Assembly: GCA_035318925.1 (NCBI GenBank) | Contig: DATHDS010000021.1 | Coordinates: forward strand, 124,001 to 188,000 | DNA: 64,000 nucleotides | Reading direction: 5' to 3' | Source: VAXT01 sp035318925 | Lineage (GTDB): Bacteria; Actinomycetota; Thermoleophilia; Gaiellales; Gaiellaceae | Shown here: one piece after another, positions 1-8,158 of the stretch | How positions within the stretch are numbered: position 1 is the first letter of the stretch | Layout: each line of letters begins with the position of its first letter | Notes under the pieces: model-generated | The model's database searches: none | What the model saw: the letters and a program-made list of their open reading frames with translations, nothing else | Told to the model about the DNA's origin: nothing | Translations under genes and position numbers: made by a program

Positions 1-1192
1 CGAGGTTGAGGCCGACGTTCAGCACCACGCCGATGCCGGCGAGCACCGCGAAGTAGATCGTCCTGCGGGAGATCGAGATCCCGGCCATGACGACGGAGGA
101 GATGCCGATCGCGACAACGCCCAGCGCGAGGAGGCCAACCGCCTTGTAGGCCTCCTCGAAGCCGGGAGCGATGACGCCCACCACCTCCCGGGCAAAAAGC
201 GCGAGACAGAGGCCGGCGAGGGCAAGCACGATCGTCACGTAGGTCAGAGTCTTACCGCGGACGACCTTCTCGAGCTCGCGATCACGCGAATAGAGCGAGA
301 AGACGTACGGGCCGAAGGCGAGCACGAAGCCGGTGACGACGAGCAGGAGCACGTTCGAGAACCGGTTCGCGACCGCGTACTTGCCGACCTCTGAGAGGTT
401 GCTCAGCCGGCCGAGCAGGATGCGGTCGAGGAGCGCTAGGGCCCAGCCCGCGATCGCCGTCGGGACGAGAGGCAGCCCGTAGACCAGCATCTTGTGCAGC
501 TCGGGTCGCGAGAAGCGGCGCCGGATGTCCGAGTGGACGACGGCCAATCCGTAAGCTACCGCGAGCGCGTTTCCACAGATCACGCCCAAAAAGATCGCCT
601 CGACTCCGATGTCCAGCCAGACGACCGCGACGATCGCAATCACGGCCGAAAGCACGGCCGACGTCACGGACGAGATCACGTAGTGCCAGGCGCGGAATCG
701 GAGGCGCATCGTCTCCCGCAGGAAGTTCGCGCCGTTCACGAGCGGGATCGCCGCTGCCACGACGAGCACGAGATTCTCGTGAGACCCGTCGAAGAGCGCA
801 TCCGCGATCATGTGTCTGCCCACGACGAGCGCGACCGCCACGACCGTGGAGATCGTTGTCGTGAAAGCGATCGCGGTGAAAAGCACGCGCCCGCGCTCCT
901 CCGCGTCGGCGTCCCCGTAGTCATAGAAGCTCCGCTGCGCCGCCGAGGCAAAGCCGAAGTCGGCGATCGCAATCGTGAGCGAGGAGAGCGTGATCCCGAG
1001 CTCGAGCAGCCCATACTGGGCCTGGGTGAACACGCGGGCGAACACGGGCAGCGTCACGACGCCGACGAGCTGGAGCAGGACCCCGCTCGTCCCGTAGACG
1101 ACCGACTGCTTCATCAGCTGGAGGAAGTGGGCCGGTTCGCCGGAGACCGGCGGAGCGTCCTCCGATCCGACGCCTTGCACGTCCGTGGCCAC
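1..1192 (-). CDS. Wzx-type polysaccharide flippase (3' end outside window)
   Basis: Integral-membrane flippase of the MATE/PST superfamily, expected to move undecaprenyl-linked glycan units across the membrane. Only about the first 397 residues are visible; the 3' end runs off the left edge. After a cytoplasmic N-terminus of about 26 residues, hydrophobic segments alternate regularly from MKQSVVYG (ATG at 1114) onward. The last visible residues, VVLNVGLNL, resemble the central helices of the family. I chose GTG 1192 because a -10-like TACGCT lies 6 nt upstream; GTG 1213, GTG 1180 and ATG 1114 are alternatives. It is divergent from the glycosyltransferase at 1224. A second, complete flippase lies at 25093, so the locus may serve two glycans. 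Confidence 0.8.
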   Translation of the reverse strand, partial: MATDVQGVGSEDAPPVSGEPAHFLQLMKQSVVYGTSGVLLQLVGVVTLPVFARVFTQAQYGLLELGITLSSLTIAIADFGFASAAQRSFYDYGDADAEERGRVLFTAIAFTTTISTVVAVALVVGRHMIADALFDGSHENLVLVVAAAIPLVNGANFLRETMRLRFRAWHYVISSVTSAVLSAVIAIVAVVWLDIGVEAIFLGVICGNALAVAYGLAVVHSDIRRRFSRPELHKMLVYGLPLVPTAIAGWALALLDRILLGRLSNLSEVGKYAVANRFSNVLLLVVTGFVLAFGPYVFSLYSRDRELEKVVRGKTLTYVTIVLALAGLCLALFAREVVGVIAPGFEEAYKAVGLLALGVVAIGISSVVMAGISISRRTIYFAVLAGIGVVLNVGLNL

Positions 1193-1198
1193 GCGTAC

Positions 1199-1204
1199 AG
1201 CGTA
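1199..1204 (-). promoter_or_regulatory. -10-like element of the flippase gene
   Basis: TACGCT on the minus strand ends 6 nt before GTG 1192, with no Shine-Dalgarno sequence between. The same TACGCT-6 nt-GTG arrangement precedes the ATP-grasp gene starting at 20728, which supports a leaderless start. Confidence 0.4.
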
Positions 1205-1223
1205 GTGGCGCACACTTGACGTG

Positions 1224-2540
1224 ATGCGCGTCCTGCACGCAGGCAACGTCGCGAACAACGGCTACATCAATGCGAAGCTGATGCGCCGCGCGGGAGTCGA
1301 AGCGGACGCTCTCTGCGACGAGTGGCACATCTTCAGCCAGCCCGAGTGGGAGGACGCGCCGCTTGAGGGGACGTTCCCCGAGTACGAGCCGCTGCACGCG
1401 GCCGCCGCCGCCGCGGGCTGGCGTCGGCCGGACTGGGTGCTCTCACCGACAGGCTGGAGAGAGGACTTCGCGGGCCGGCCATTACCGATCGAGCGCCTCT
1501 TGCTGATGGCGTCCGCACCGGCCCTCGCCGCGCGGCACCGTCGCCTACACCGCCAGTTCGGCTCGCTCCATGACGTCCTCGACCGCGACCTCGGCTTCTT
1601 CGACGTCGTTCGAGCGTCGGTGTGGCTGAACCGCCTGAGCCGGGCCGTGCGTCCGATCGGCTCGCTCTTCCGTAGCTACGACATCGTCCAGGCGAACGGG
1701 CTCCATCCGATCCTCGCGCTACTCGCAGCCCCGGAGCACCCGTTCGTCGCCTTCGAGCACGGTACGTTGCGGGAACTCCCGTTTTCGGACACCTACTTCG
1801 GCCCCCTCCTCAGCCTCGCGTACCGGCGCGCGGGCAAGGTGATCATCACGAACCCTGATGTGATCCGGTCCGCCAAGCGCCTCGGGCTGGACAACTACGT
1901 CTTCGTCCCGCATCCGGTGGACGAGACGAAGTACACGCCCGGGCCTTCGGGCTTCCGCGAGGGGTTGGCGGTAGGGGAGGACGAGCTCCTTCTCTTCTCG
2001 CCCGCGAGCCACAACTGGGAGATCAAGGGCACCGAGACGATGCTCCGCGCCTTCGGCGAGCTCGTCCGGCGCGGCACGCCCGCGGCGACTCTCGTGCTCA
2101 CCGAGTGGGGCCTCGACCTCGACCGCAGCCGTGCTTTGATCCGAGAGCTTGGGATCGGCGAGCGCATCCGCTGGGTGCCGCCGTTGCCGAAGCTTCGCTT
2201 GATCGAGGCTTACCGCGGCGCGGACGTCGTACTCGACCAGTTCCTGATCGGCACCTTCGGGGCGATCGCGCCCGAGGCAATGGCCTGCGGCCGGCCGGTC
2301 GTGATGGCCTTCGACGAGGATGTCCACGAATGGTGCTTCCCCGTGCTGCCGCCAGTCGTCGCGGCACGCGAGGTTGCCGAGGTCTACGAGCACCTGGTCC
2401 GGCTGGGCGAGGATCCGGAGGAACGGCACCGGCTCGGGCGGGCGGGGCGCGACTGGGTCGAGCGCCATCACGGCTGGCGGCTCGTTGTCGACCGTCAGCA
2501 GAAGATCTACGAGGACGTGCTCGCGAGCGCGTCGTCGTAG
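1224..2540 (+). CDS. Family 4 glycosyltransferase
   Basis: Predicted GT-B fold retaining glycosyltransferase (438 aa), transferring a sugar from a nucleotide donor during surface-glycan assembly. The N-terminal half starts MRVLHAGNVANNGY. The C-terminal donor domain carries the GT4 signature PEAMACGRPVV around residue 350, where the glutamate binds the donor nucleotide sugar. An in-frame GTG lies directly before the ATG; I use the ATG at 1224. It resembles the shorter gene at 23989 in its start and in the motif near DVVLDQ. It is divergent from the flippase and convergent with the GT4 at 2507. The last 34 bp are shared with that gene in an imperfect palindrome. Acceptor and donor cannot be read from sequence. 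Confidence 0.85.
   Translation: MRVLHAGNVANNGYINAKLMRRAGVEADALCDEWHIFSQPEWEDAPLEGTFPEYEPLHAAAAAAGWRRPDWVLSPTGWREDFAGRPLPIERLLLMASAPALAARHRRLHRQFGSLHDVLDRDLGFFDVVRASVWLNRLSRAVRPIGSLFRSYDIVQANGLHPILALLAAPEHPFVAFEHGTLRELPFSDTYFGPLLSLAYRRAGKVIITNPDVIRSAKRLGLDNYVFVPHPVDETKYTPGPSGFREGLAVGEDELLLFSPASHNWEIKGTETMLRAFGELVRRGTPAATLVLTEWGLDLDRSRALIRELGIGERIRWVPPLPKLRLIEAYRGADVVLDQFLIGTFGAIAPEAMACGRPVVMAFDEDVHEWCFPVLPPVVAAREVAEVYEHLVRLGEDPEERHRLGRAGRDWVERHHGWRLVVDRQQKIYEDVLASASS
2507..2540. repeat. 34-bp imperfect palindrome spanning two convergent stop codons
   Basis: The sequence reads CTACGA...TCGTAG and matches its own reverse complement at 30 of 34 positions, centred on GCTCGCGAGC. The outer trinucleotides are the stop codons of the two convergent glycosyltransferase genes. 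Both proteins therefore end in nearly the same peptide (VLASASS and ALASTSS). It could fold as a bidirectional terminator made entirely of coding sequence. Confidence 0.75.
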
Positions 2541-3520
2541 GCCCGCAGAGTCTCGTCCTCGAAGCGCTGCCAGGTGAAGCACTCGGCGATCCGGGCCCTC
2601 CCGGCGTCGCCCAGGCGGCGGCGAAGCTCCGCGTCGGCGAGCAGGCGCTCGAGCGCGGCGCGCAGCGCGCCAACGTCCTTCGGCGGCACGAGCAGCCCCG
2701 TCTTCTCGTGGACGACGAGGTCCCGCAGGCCGCCTACGTCACCGGCGACTACGGGCCGCCCGTGCGCCATCGCTTCCGCGCAGACGACGCCGAAGCCCTC
2801 ACGGTGCGAGGGGCACACGACGACCGCGGCCCGCCCGTACAGCCGCTCGAGCTCGTCGTGGGGCACGAACCCGAGTGATCCCGGAACATCCACGGGGCCT
2901 TCGCCGACGACGACGAGCGGCAGGCCTTCGGCGGCGTCGACGAGCTCGCGGACCCCTTTCTCCGGGGAGAGCCGGCCCGCGTAGAGGATCGTGGGTGGCT
3001 CAGCCTCCTGGCCGACGTGCTCCGGGAGGTCGAAGCCGCTCGGGATCGTGCGCACATCGCGCGCGCCCAGCCGGCGGGCCTCGCCGGCGAGCGCCTTCGA
3101 GGGGGCGATCACGAGCTGCGCGCGGCGCAGGACCCGCCGGGCGAGAACGGGCACGCGGCGCGCGAGCTCGACGTCTGTCCCCCACAACTGCACCACGAAC
3201 GGCTTGCGGGTCATCATCGCGACGGCCCCCGTGGGCAGCCAGTGCGCGTGCACGAGGTCGGCGTCATGCGCAGCGCGGCGCGCGGCGCGAGCGAAGCCAC
3301 CGAGCATCAGGGGCAGGGCCAGCACGAGCTGCGGTCGGCTGCGCAGATTGCCGACGATGCCTGCCCCGTAGGCGATGCCGTAGTGCCGGAAGCTGGCCGG
3401 CGACACGACCTTCACCTCGATCCCGCGCCGGCGGATGTGTTCCACCTGGTCGGCCACGAAGAGGCCCGCGACGTCACCCGCATGCCGCGGGTACGACGTC
3501 GTGAGGACCGCGACTTTCAA
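2507..3520 (-). CDS. Family 4 glycosyltransferase
   Basis: GT-B fold glycosyltransferase of 337 aa. It begins KVAVLTTSYPRHAGD after the start residue, has the inter-domain YAGRLSPEKG near residue 185, and the GT4 signature EGFGVVCAEAMAHGRPVV near residues 245-262. The start is a TTG at 3520 that overlaps the stop of the upstream polymerase gene (TTGA), implying translational coupling. GAGAGG lies just upstream and no other start codon is near. It is the third gene of a minus-strand run (6083 to 2507) with a GT4 and a polymerase, so it probably adds a sugar to the same repeat unit. The 3' end overlaps the convergent GT4 by 34 bp. Confidence 0.85.
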   Translation of the reverse strand: MKVAVLTTSYPRHAGDVAGLFVADQVEHIRRRGIEVKVVSPASFRHYGIAYGAGIVGNLRSRPQLVLALPLMLGGFARAARRAAHDADLVHAHWLPTGAVAMMTRKPFVVQLWGTDVELARRVPVLARRVLRRAQLVIAPSKALAGEARRLGARDVRTIPSGFDLPEHVGQEAEPPTILYAGRLSPEKGVRELVDAAEGLPLVVVGEGPVDVPGSLGFVPHDELERLYGRAAVVVCPSHREGFGVVCAEAMAHGRPVVAGDVGGLRDLVVHEKTGLLVPPKDVGALRAALERLLADAELRRRLGDAGRARIAECFTWQRFEDETLRAYDDALASTSS

Positions 3521-4842
3521 GTCCTCTCGAGCCTGCGGCTGAAGACGATCGGCGTCGCCAGCGCGAGCAACGCGAGGGCGTAGAAGTAATAGAACTGCAT
3601 CGTCAGGTAGAAGGCGTTCGCCGCGATCGTCCCGACGAGCGCAGCGGTCAGCCCCCAAGCGACCGGCCGCACCCGCGCCGCCACGGGATCGCCCGCCGCC
3701 GCGAGGGAGCGCCCGATCTTCCGCGCGACTCCGAGCCGCTGGAACAGGTAGACGAGGAAGAGGGCGAAGACGATCGTGCCCACGAGCCCCGTCTCGACCA
3801 CGGTCGCCACGTAGTACGAGTGCGCGCCCCACTTCGTCCGCCCGGTGACGAACTGGAAGTAGACGGAGAACGTGTTCAGCCCGAAGCCGAACAGCGGGTG
3901 CGCGTGAATCGTCTGCGGGATGAAGTCGTAGACCTGGAAGTGCAGCGTCGAGGACGAGTCGCTCGTCTGGAGCCGGGCGTGGAGGACGTTCGAGAAGTAG
4001 TCGAGCCGCCGCACGACCACGACCCCCAGCAGCGCGGCGACCGCACCGAGCGGGACGAGCAGGGCCCGCGTGGCGAGCAGCTGCCGGTAGACGACGGCGA
4101 GCAGCACACCGCCGGCGGCGAGGCCGAGGAGCCCGCTGCGCGAGAGCGTCGAGAGCTCCATGATCAGGAGGAACCCGAGCAGGACGGCGAGCGGGACGCG
4201 CAGCCGGTGGCCGCGCTCGAGGCGCAGGTAGACCGGCGTCAGCAGCAGGAGCGGGACGACGAGCATCACGCCGAGATGGTTCGCGTCGCCCGTCAGCGCG
4301 TTCACGCGGTAGACGCTCGACTGGCCGACCGCGCCCCAGATGTTGATCGACGCCGCGCCGCCGGTGATCGGGTTGAGGACGAGCGCGTCGAGGTTCCGGC
4401 CCGCCAGCGTGGCCGCGAGCTGCAGCAGGCCGTACGCCGCGTTCGCCGCGAACCCGGCGACGAACCAGCCCACCGTCCGCCAGTAGAAGCGCTCGGAGCG
4501 GCGCGCAAGGTAGGCGACGCCTGCGGCGAGAAACGCGAAGTGGATCACGAACTTCGTCAGCCCTTTCTCGTACAGGGAAAGAGCCTGTTTCGTGTCGAGG
4601 TTGAAGAAGCCGAAGAGGTAGACGACGAGCAGGGCGACGCCGAAGCCGAGCACGGCGAGCGTCGTCGGCGGCACGCGACCGTCCCGCACGGTGCTGCGGG
4701 CGGCGACGAAGGCGACGAGGAAGAGCACCGCCAGCACGTCGGCCAGGTTCACGCGCCCGGCTACGTTCCAGTACACGTTCTGGAACGAGACCGAGAAGAT
4801 GGTCGCCAGGAAGAAGAACGCGACCAGGCGCCCCCGGGTCAT
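3517..4842 (-). CDS. O-antigen ligase/Wzy-like polymerase
   Basis: Polytopic membrane protein (441 aa, roughly 11-12 hydrophobic segments) of the O-antigen ligase/Wzy superfamily, which joins lipid-linked glycan repeats into chains or onto an acceptor. The family hallmark, a long extracytoplasmic loop followed by a glycine-rich HPLFGFGLNTF motif, is near residues 310-322. LSTLSRSGLLG near residue 212 is also typical. It starts with ATG 4842, overlapping the stop of the upstream GT4 (ATGA), and its stop overlaps the TTG of the next GT4. Polymerase and ligase cannot be told apart by sequence alone. A second member of this superfamily is at 26572. Confidence 0.8.
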   Translation of the reverse strand: MTRGRLVAFFFLATIFSVSFQNVYWNVAGRVNLADVLAVLFLVAFVAARSTVRDGRVPPTTLAVLGFGVALLVVYLFGFFNLDTKQALSLYEKGLTKFVIHFAFLAAGVAYLARRSERFYWRTVGWFVAGFAANAAYGLLQLAATLAGRNLDALVLNPITGGAASINIWGAVGQSSVYRVNALTGDANHLGVMLVVPLLLLTPVYLRLERGHRLRVPLAVLLGFLLIMELSTLSRSGLLGLAAGGVLLAVVYRQLLATRALLVPLGAVAALLGVVVVRRLDYFSNVLHARLQTSDSSSTLHFQVYDFIPQTIHAHPLFGFGLNTFSVYFQFVTGRTKWGAHSYYVATVVETGLVGTIVFALFLVYLFQRLGVARKIGRSLAAAGDPVAARVRPVAWGLTAALVGTIAANAFYLTMQFYYFYALALLALATPIVFSRRLERT

Positions 4843-6083
4843 TCGAGGCTCCTGAGCAGCTCGGCGAACTCGCGCGACCGGGTTCGGCGCGAGAGTTGCT
4901 CCCGCAGCTCCGGCGAGAGGCTCCCCCCGTCGAGGGCACCGGCCTGCCAGCGCGCCCGTAACCCTTCGATCGCGGAGCGCAGCCCCTCGACATCGTCCGG
5001 AGCGACCACAACCCCCGCATCCGCGCGGCGGACGAGCTCGGCGGCGACGCCGTCCGTCGGCACGGCGGCGAGAATCGGCCGCTCGGCGGCCAGGTACTCG
5101 AAGATCTTGCCCGACGGCACCGTCCGCCCCCGGCCACCGGCCTCCGGCAGGAGGAGTAGAAGCGCCTCGGAATCGCGCTGCAGCGCGAGCGCGGAGCGCC
5201 GCGGCATGTGCGGGATGACCTCGAGGCGGTCCTCGAGCCCGAGACCTGCTGCGAACTCGCGATCGGCCGAGCGCAGGCCGCCGACGAAGCGGACGACGAC
5301 GTCGCCGTCGGAGCCCGCGAGCGCGGCAAGGAACGGCTTGGGGTCGCGGTGTCCGAAGAAGGTCCCGGTGTGGGTGATCCGGAAACGGTCGCCGCGCACA
5401 TATTCGAGCCCCTCGAAGTCGTCGAAGTCGCAGCCGTTCGGGATCGTCTCGACCCGCTCTGCACCGAGGTCGCGCAGCTCCTGCGAGATCGTGTCCGAGA
5501 CCGTGACGACGGCGTCGGCGTGCTTCGCCACGAGGCGCGCTACGAGTGCCTGGCCACGCTCCTTGACGCGCACCGCGAGCCGGTCGACCCGGCGATCGGG
5601 GTTGGCAGCGATCGAGTCGCGCAGGTCGGCGACCCAGGGGACGCCCGTCGCCTGCTTGACCGCGGCGCCGATCAGGTTGACCGAGGCCGGCGGCGACGTC
5701 GTGACGACGACGTCGATCTGCTCCTCGCGAACGATGCGCCTAGCCGCCGGGATCGCGGTCAGCCCCCAGCTCACGAACTCGTCCGGAAGCAACACGCGGC
5801 GCGAGAAGAGCGCCGCCTGACGCAGCGCGCGTTCGGCGCCCGAGAGACCGTGCAGCTCCTCGGACGGCAGCCTGCCCCGCGGGCCGACGTAGCGTGCCCG
5901 GTGAACGCGCGCCTGCGGCGGGATGTCCAGCTCGTCGTCGCGCGCCAGCCACTTGGGGTCGTCCGGCGCGAGGACGTGCGTCTCGATCCCGAGCTCGGGG
6001 AGGTGGGTCGCAAGCTTCAGCGGCCGCGCGACGCCGCCGCCCCCCGCAGGCGGGAAATACATCGTGACCAGCAGCACCCGCAT
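4839..6083 (-). CDS. Family 4 glycosyltransferase (WcaI/WbuB-like)
   Basis: GT-B glycosyltransferase, 414 aa. The N-terminus, MRVLLVTMYFPPAGGGGVAR, is the glycine-rich acceptor-domain start of WcaI/WbuB-type enzymes. The C-terminal domain has the nucleotide-sugar region with GKIFEYLAAERPILA near residues 320-335. It starts at ATG 6083, ten nucleotides after a TAGCCT hexamer, and is the first gene of the three-gene GT4-polymerase-GT4 run. Likely role: a sugar-transfer step in repeat-unit assembly at the cytoplasmic face of the membrane. The specific linkage is unknown. Confidence 0.85.
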   Translation of the reverse strand: MRVLLVTMYFPPAGGGGVARPLKLATHLPELGIETHVLAPDDPKWLARDDELDIPPQARVHRARYVGPRGRLPSEELHGLSGAERALRQAALFSRRVLLPDEFVSWGLTAIPAARRIVREEQIDVVVTTSPPASVNLIGAAVKQATGVPWVADLRDSIAANPDRRVDRLAVRVKERGQALVARLVAKHADAVVTVSDTISQELRDLGAERVETIPNGCDFDDFEGLEYVRGDRFRITHTGTFFGHRDPKPFLAALAGSDGDVVVRFVGGLRSADREFAAGLGLEDRLEVIPHMPRRSALALQRDSEALLLLLPEAGGRGRTVPSGKIFEYLAAERPILAAVPTDGVAAELVRRADAGVVVAPDDVEGLRSAIEGLRARWQAGALDGGSLSPELREQLSRRTRSREFAELLRSLE

Positions 6084-6100
6084 TCGGGTGCAGAGGCTAG

Positions 6101-7258
6101 CTACCTACGCCCGACCAGCAGGTTGACCCGGCTGCCGACCAGTCGCTGAGCTCCGGCCCGCGGATTCTGTGCGAGCACGCGCCCCACCCGCCCGGAATGC
6201 GCTCGCCGTACGCGCCCGACCGCGCAGCGCGCGCGACGAATCCGCACCCGAGCCGCCGTCAGCCGAAGACCGATCACCTTCGGGACGACGCACCTTGGTA
6301 GCGGCGCCAGCGGCTGCCAGTCCGCGCTGTCGTCGAACGCGTTGCCCGGAGTGTTCGTGACGTTTCGCCCGTGGCTCCCGTCGGCAGCGATCTCCCACAG
6401 ATCTGAGCCGCGGGTGAAAACGATCTTCCGCCCGTCCGGTGACCACGCAGGGTCACTGTCAAATCCTGTTGGAGATGTCGTCAGCTGCCTTTGATTCGAC
6501 CCGTCGGCATTCATGATGTAGAGGCCCGGGTCTCTCGAGAACACGATCTTCGAGCCATCTGGTGACCACGCAGGCGCCGTCGAGCTGGCGGTCTCGTTGG
6601 TCGTAAGTTGCAGGCTGCGGCCGTCCTTGAGGTCGAGGCGGTAGATCTGCCAAAACGCACCGTCGCGAGCGATCACGAATGCGATCGAGGCTCCATCGGG
6701 CGACCAGGCCGGCTGCCCATCGTACGGCGTAGTTTCGACTTGGTGGACGTTCGCACCATCGGCGTCCATGATCCAGAGTCCGCCCCCCGCGTGACTCGAG
6801 ACGAAGGCGATCCTCTTCCCATCAGGCGACCAGTCGGGCTGTCCTTCGCTCCAGGGGCTGTTCGTGAGATTCACGAGATCGCTACCGTCCGCCTTCATCC
6901 TGTAGATCTCCGAGTTATAAGGATCAGGAGGCGCGGCGCCGACGAAGGCGATCCTCGAGCCGTCCGGGGACCAGCTCGGATCGTAGTTTTCTCCCCGATC
7001 CGTCAGTCGGGTCATGCCCGTGCCGTCGGGATTCATCGTGAAGATCGCCCGCTGCGGAGGGGGTGGTGGTGGAGGCGGCGGCGGCGGGCCCAACGGATGG
7101 CCAGGGACGCGCGCCAAGTCGGCGCGGTCGCTCGAGAAGGCGATCTTTCCGTTCGCGTGCAGAGGAGGCGGCCCGACTCGGGCACCGTGGGCTCCGAAAG
7201 CGCACACGAGCGAAAGGGCAGCGCCGCCGGCGACGAGGCGGCTGCGTCTCGCATGCAC
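6101..7258 (-). CDS. Secreted PD40/TolB-like beta-propeller with C-terminal PASTA domain
   Basis: 385-aa exported protein. A signal peptide (RRSRLVAGGAALSLVCAFGAHGA) is followed by a run of eleven prolines near residue 60. Then come about six PD40 repeats with the recurring W-SPDG-x-x-IAF motif, forming a TolB-like propeller. The final 60 residues (about 322-382) are a PASTA domain starting CVVPKVIG and ending VNLLVGR, a domain that binds peptidoglycan stem peptides or muropeptides in characterised proteins. The GTG at 7258 is the only start that leaves a clean signal peptide. The combination suggests a wall-associated scaffold; no enzymatic residues are visible. The proline run is encoded by a GGT/GGC-rich simple repeat at about 7058-7090. 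Confidence 0.8.
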   Translation of the reverse strand: MHARRSRLVAGGAALSLVCAFGAHGARVGPPPLHANGKIAFSSDRADLARVPGHPLGPPPPPPPPPPPQRAIFTMNPDGTGMTRLTDRGENYDPSWSPDGSRIAFVGAAPPDPYNSEIYRMKADGSDLVNLTNSPWSEGQPDWSPDGKRIAFVSSHAGGGLWIMDADGANVHQVETTPYDGQPAWSPDGASIAFVIARDGAFWQIYRLDLKDGRSLQLTTNETASSTAPAWSPDGSKIVFSRDPGLYIMNADGSNQRQLTTSPTGFDSDPAWSPDGRKIVFTRGSDLWEIAADGSHGRNVTNTPGNAFDDSADWQPLAPLPRCVVPKVIGLRLTAARVRIRRARCAVGRVRRAHSGRVGRVLAQNPRAGAQRLVGSRVNLLVGRR

Positions 7259-7299
7259 AGAAGGAGGATCCCCCTCTGCGCGGCCGATGTCAACGACAG

Positions 7300-8118
7300 C
7301 TACTCGGGCAGAGGTTTCGTGCGACGGCCGACCACGGTGAAGAGCGGCTTGCGCCTCCCTGCGAAGCGCTGCACGTGGTAGCCGACCTTCGTGTCCTCGA
7401 AGCCGAGCACGCCGAGCATCTGCTTGATCGCCGCCGGCGTGAAGTGCCACCACGACTCGCGCGGCTGGGCCCGCTCGAAGTTCGGGAGAAACGCCAGGGT
7501 CGGCTTGAGCAGGCTCGCCGCCATCTGCGGCAGCGAGTAGCGAAGCGACGGGTTCTCGGTCACGATCGCCGTCTCGGTCGTCAACCGCAACCCGCGCTCG
7601 AGCGCAAGGAACGGGTCGCGGAAGTGCCGCAGCACGTTCCCGAAGGTGGCCACCTCGACGCGGCCGATCTCCTCCGGGATCTCGTAGACCGTGCCGTAGA
7701 CGACCTTGGCCGACGACTCGAACGCGCGGTGCGCGAGCCACCAGCTGTTGTTCAGCTTCAGCAGGTGCTCACGGCGCTCCGACTCGAACGACTCGTGGTC
7801 GTACTGCGCGTACGGGACGACGTCCCACGACTGCTTGTCCGAGAGGTCGTAGGCGACGACATCGGCGCCGCGGCCCTCCATCGTGAAGCAGAGGAAGCCG
7901 CTGGCGGTTCCGACCTCGAGCACCCGCTTGTCGCGGAGATCGACGTCGCCGAGGTAGTCGTCGACGCCCCCGCGGAGGTCCCACGGGCCCTGCACGAGCC
8001 CGTAACCAGGGATCTCCATCGAGTGGTAGAAGTAGCAATCGTCGAGATCGGTGACGGTGCGCGGCTCCGCATAGACGGAAGCTACGGGCGGAGCGGTCAC
8101 CGTTTCCTGCCCTGACAT
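7300..8118 (-). CDS. SAM-dependent methyltransferase
   Basis: Class I methyltransferase, 272 aa. Motif I reads VLEVGTASGFLCF near residue 69, and the acidic motif II, VVAYDL, follows about 20 residues later. The overall pattern (DLRGG...DYLGDVDL) resembles methyltransferases of glycan and tRNA-modification type (DUF1698-like), but the substrate is unknown. ATG 8118 is preferred because a TAGGGT hexamer lies 8 nt upstream; a longer in-frame extension exists but lacks any signal. The gene is divergent from the M23 protein at 8159. Its context suggests O-methylation of a surface sugar. Confidence 0.75.
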   Translation of the reverse strand: MSGQETVTAPPVASVYAEPRTVTDLDDCYFYHSMEIPGYGLVQGPWDLRGGVDDYLGDVDLRDKRVLEVGTASGFLCFTMEGRGADVVAYDLSDKQSWDVVPYAQYDHESFESERREHLLKLNNSWWLAHRAFESSAKVVYGTVYEIPEEIGRVEVATFGNVLRHFRDPFLALERGLRLTTETAIVTENPSLRYSLPQMAASLLKPTLAFLPNFERAQPRESWWHFTPAAIKQMLGVLGFEDTKVGYHVQRFAGRRKPLFTVVGRRTKPLPE

Positions 8119-8126
8119 GACGCGCC

Positions 8127-8132
8127 ACCCTA
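8127..8132 (-). promoter_or_regulatory. -10-like element of the methyltransferase gene
   Basis: TAGGGT on the minus strand, 8 nt before ATG 8118 and without a Shine-Dalgarno sequence. This fits a leaderless start. Confidence 0.4.
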
Positions 8133-8146
8133 GCGAAATGCGCTGG

Positions 8147-8152
8147 TACAAC
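8147..8152 (+). promoter_or_regulatory. -10-like element of the M23 gene
   Basis: TACAAC with an upstream TGG (extended -10 character) lies 6 nt before GTG 8159. This spacing is the reason for choosing GTG 8159 over ATG 8138 or ATG 8117. Confidence 0.35.
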
Positions 8153-8158
8153 TCCCGT

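Noticed and set aside
3521..5464. Upstream in-frame extension of the GT4 gene that starts at 3520
   Set aside because: The extension has no recognisable sequence and overlaps the polymerase. TTG 3520, overlapping the polymerase stop, is the natural start.
3820..5820. 666-codon plus-strand open frame rich in Arg, Glu and Asp
   Set aside because: It is antisense to the polymerase and GT4 genes, which have clear motifs. The composition is that of a complementary-strand shadow in GC-rich DNA.
7058..7090. GGT/GGC-rich simple repeat as a stand-alone repeat element or G-quadruplex regulator
   Set aside because: It is fully explained as the poly-proline linker codons of the propeller protein on the minus strand; I keep only the slippage remark.
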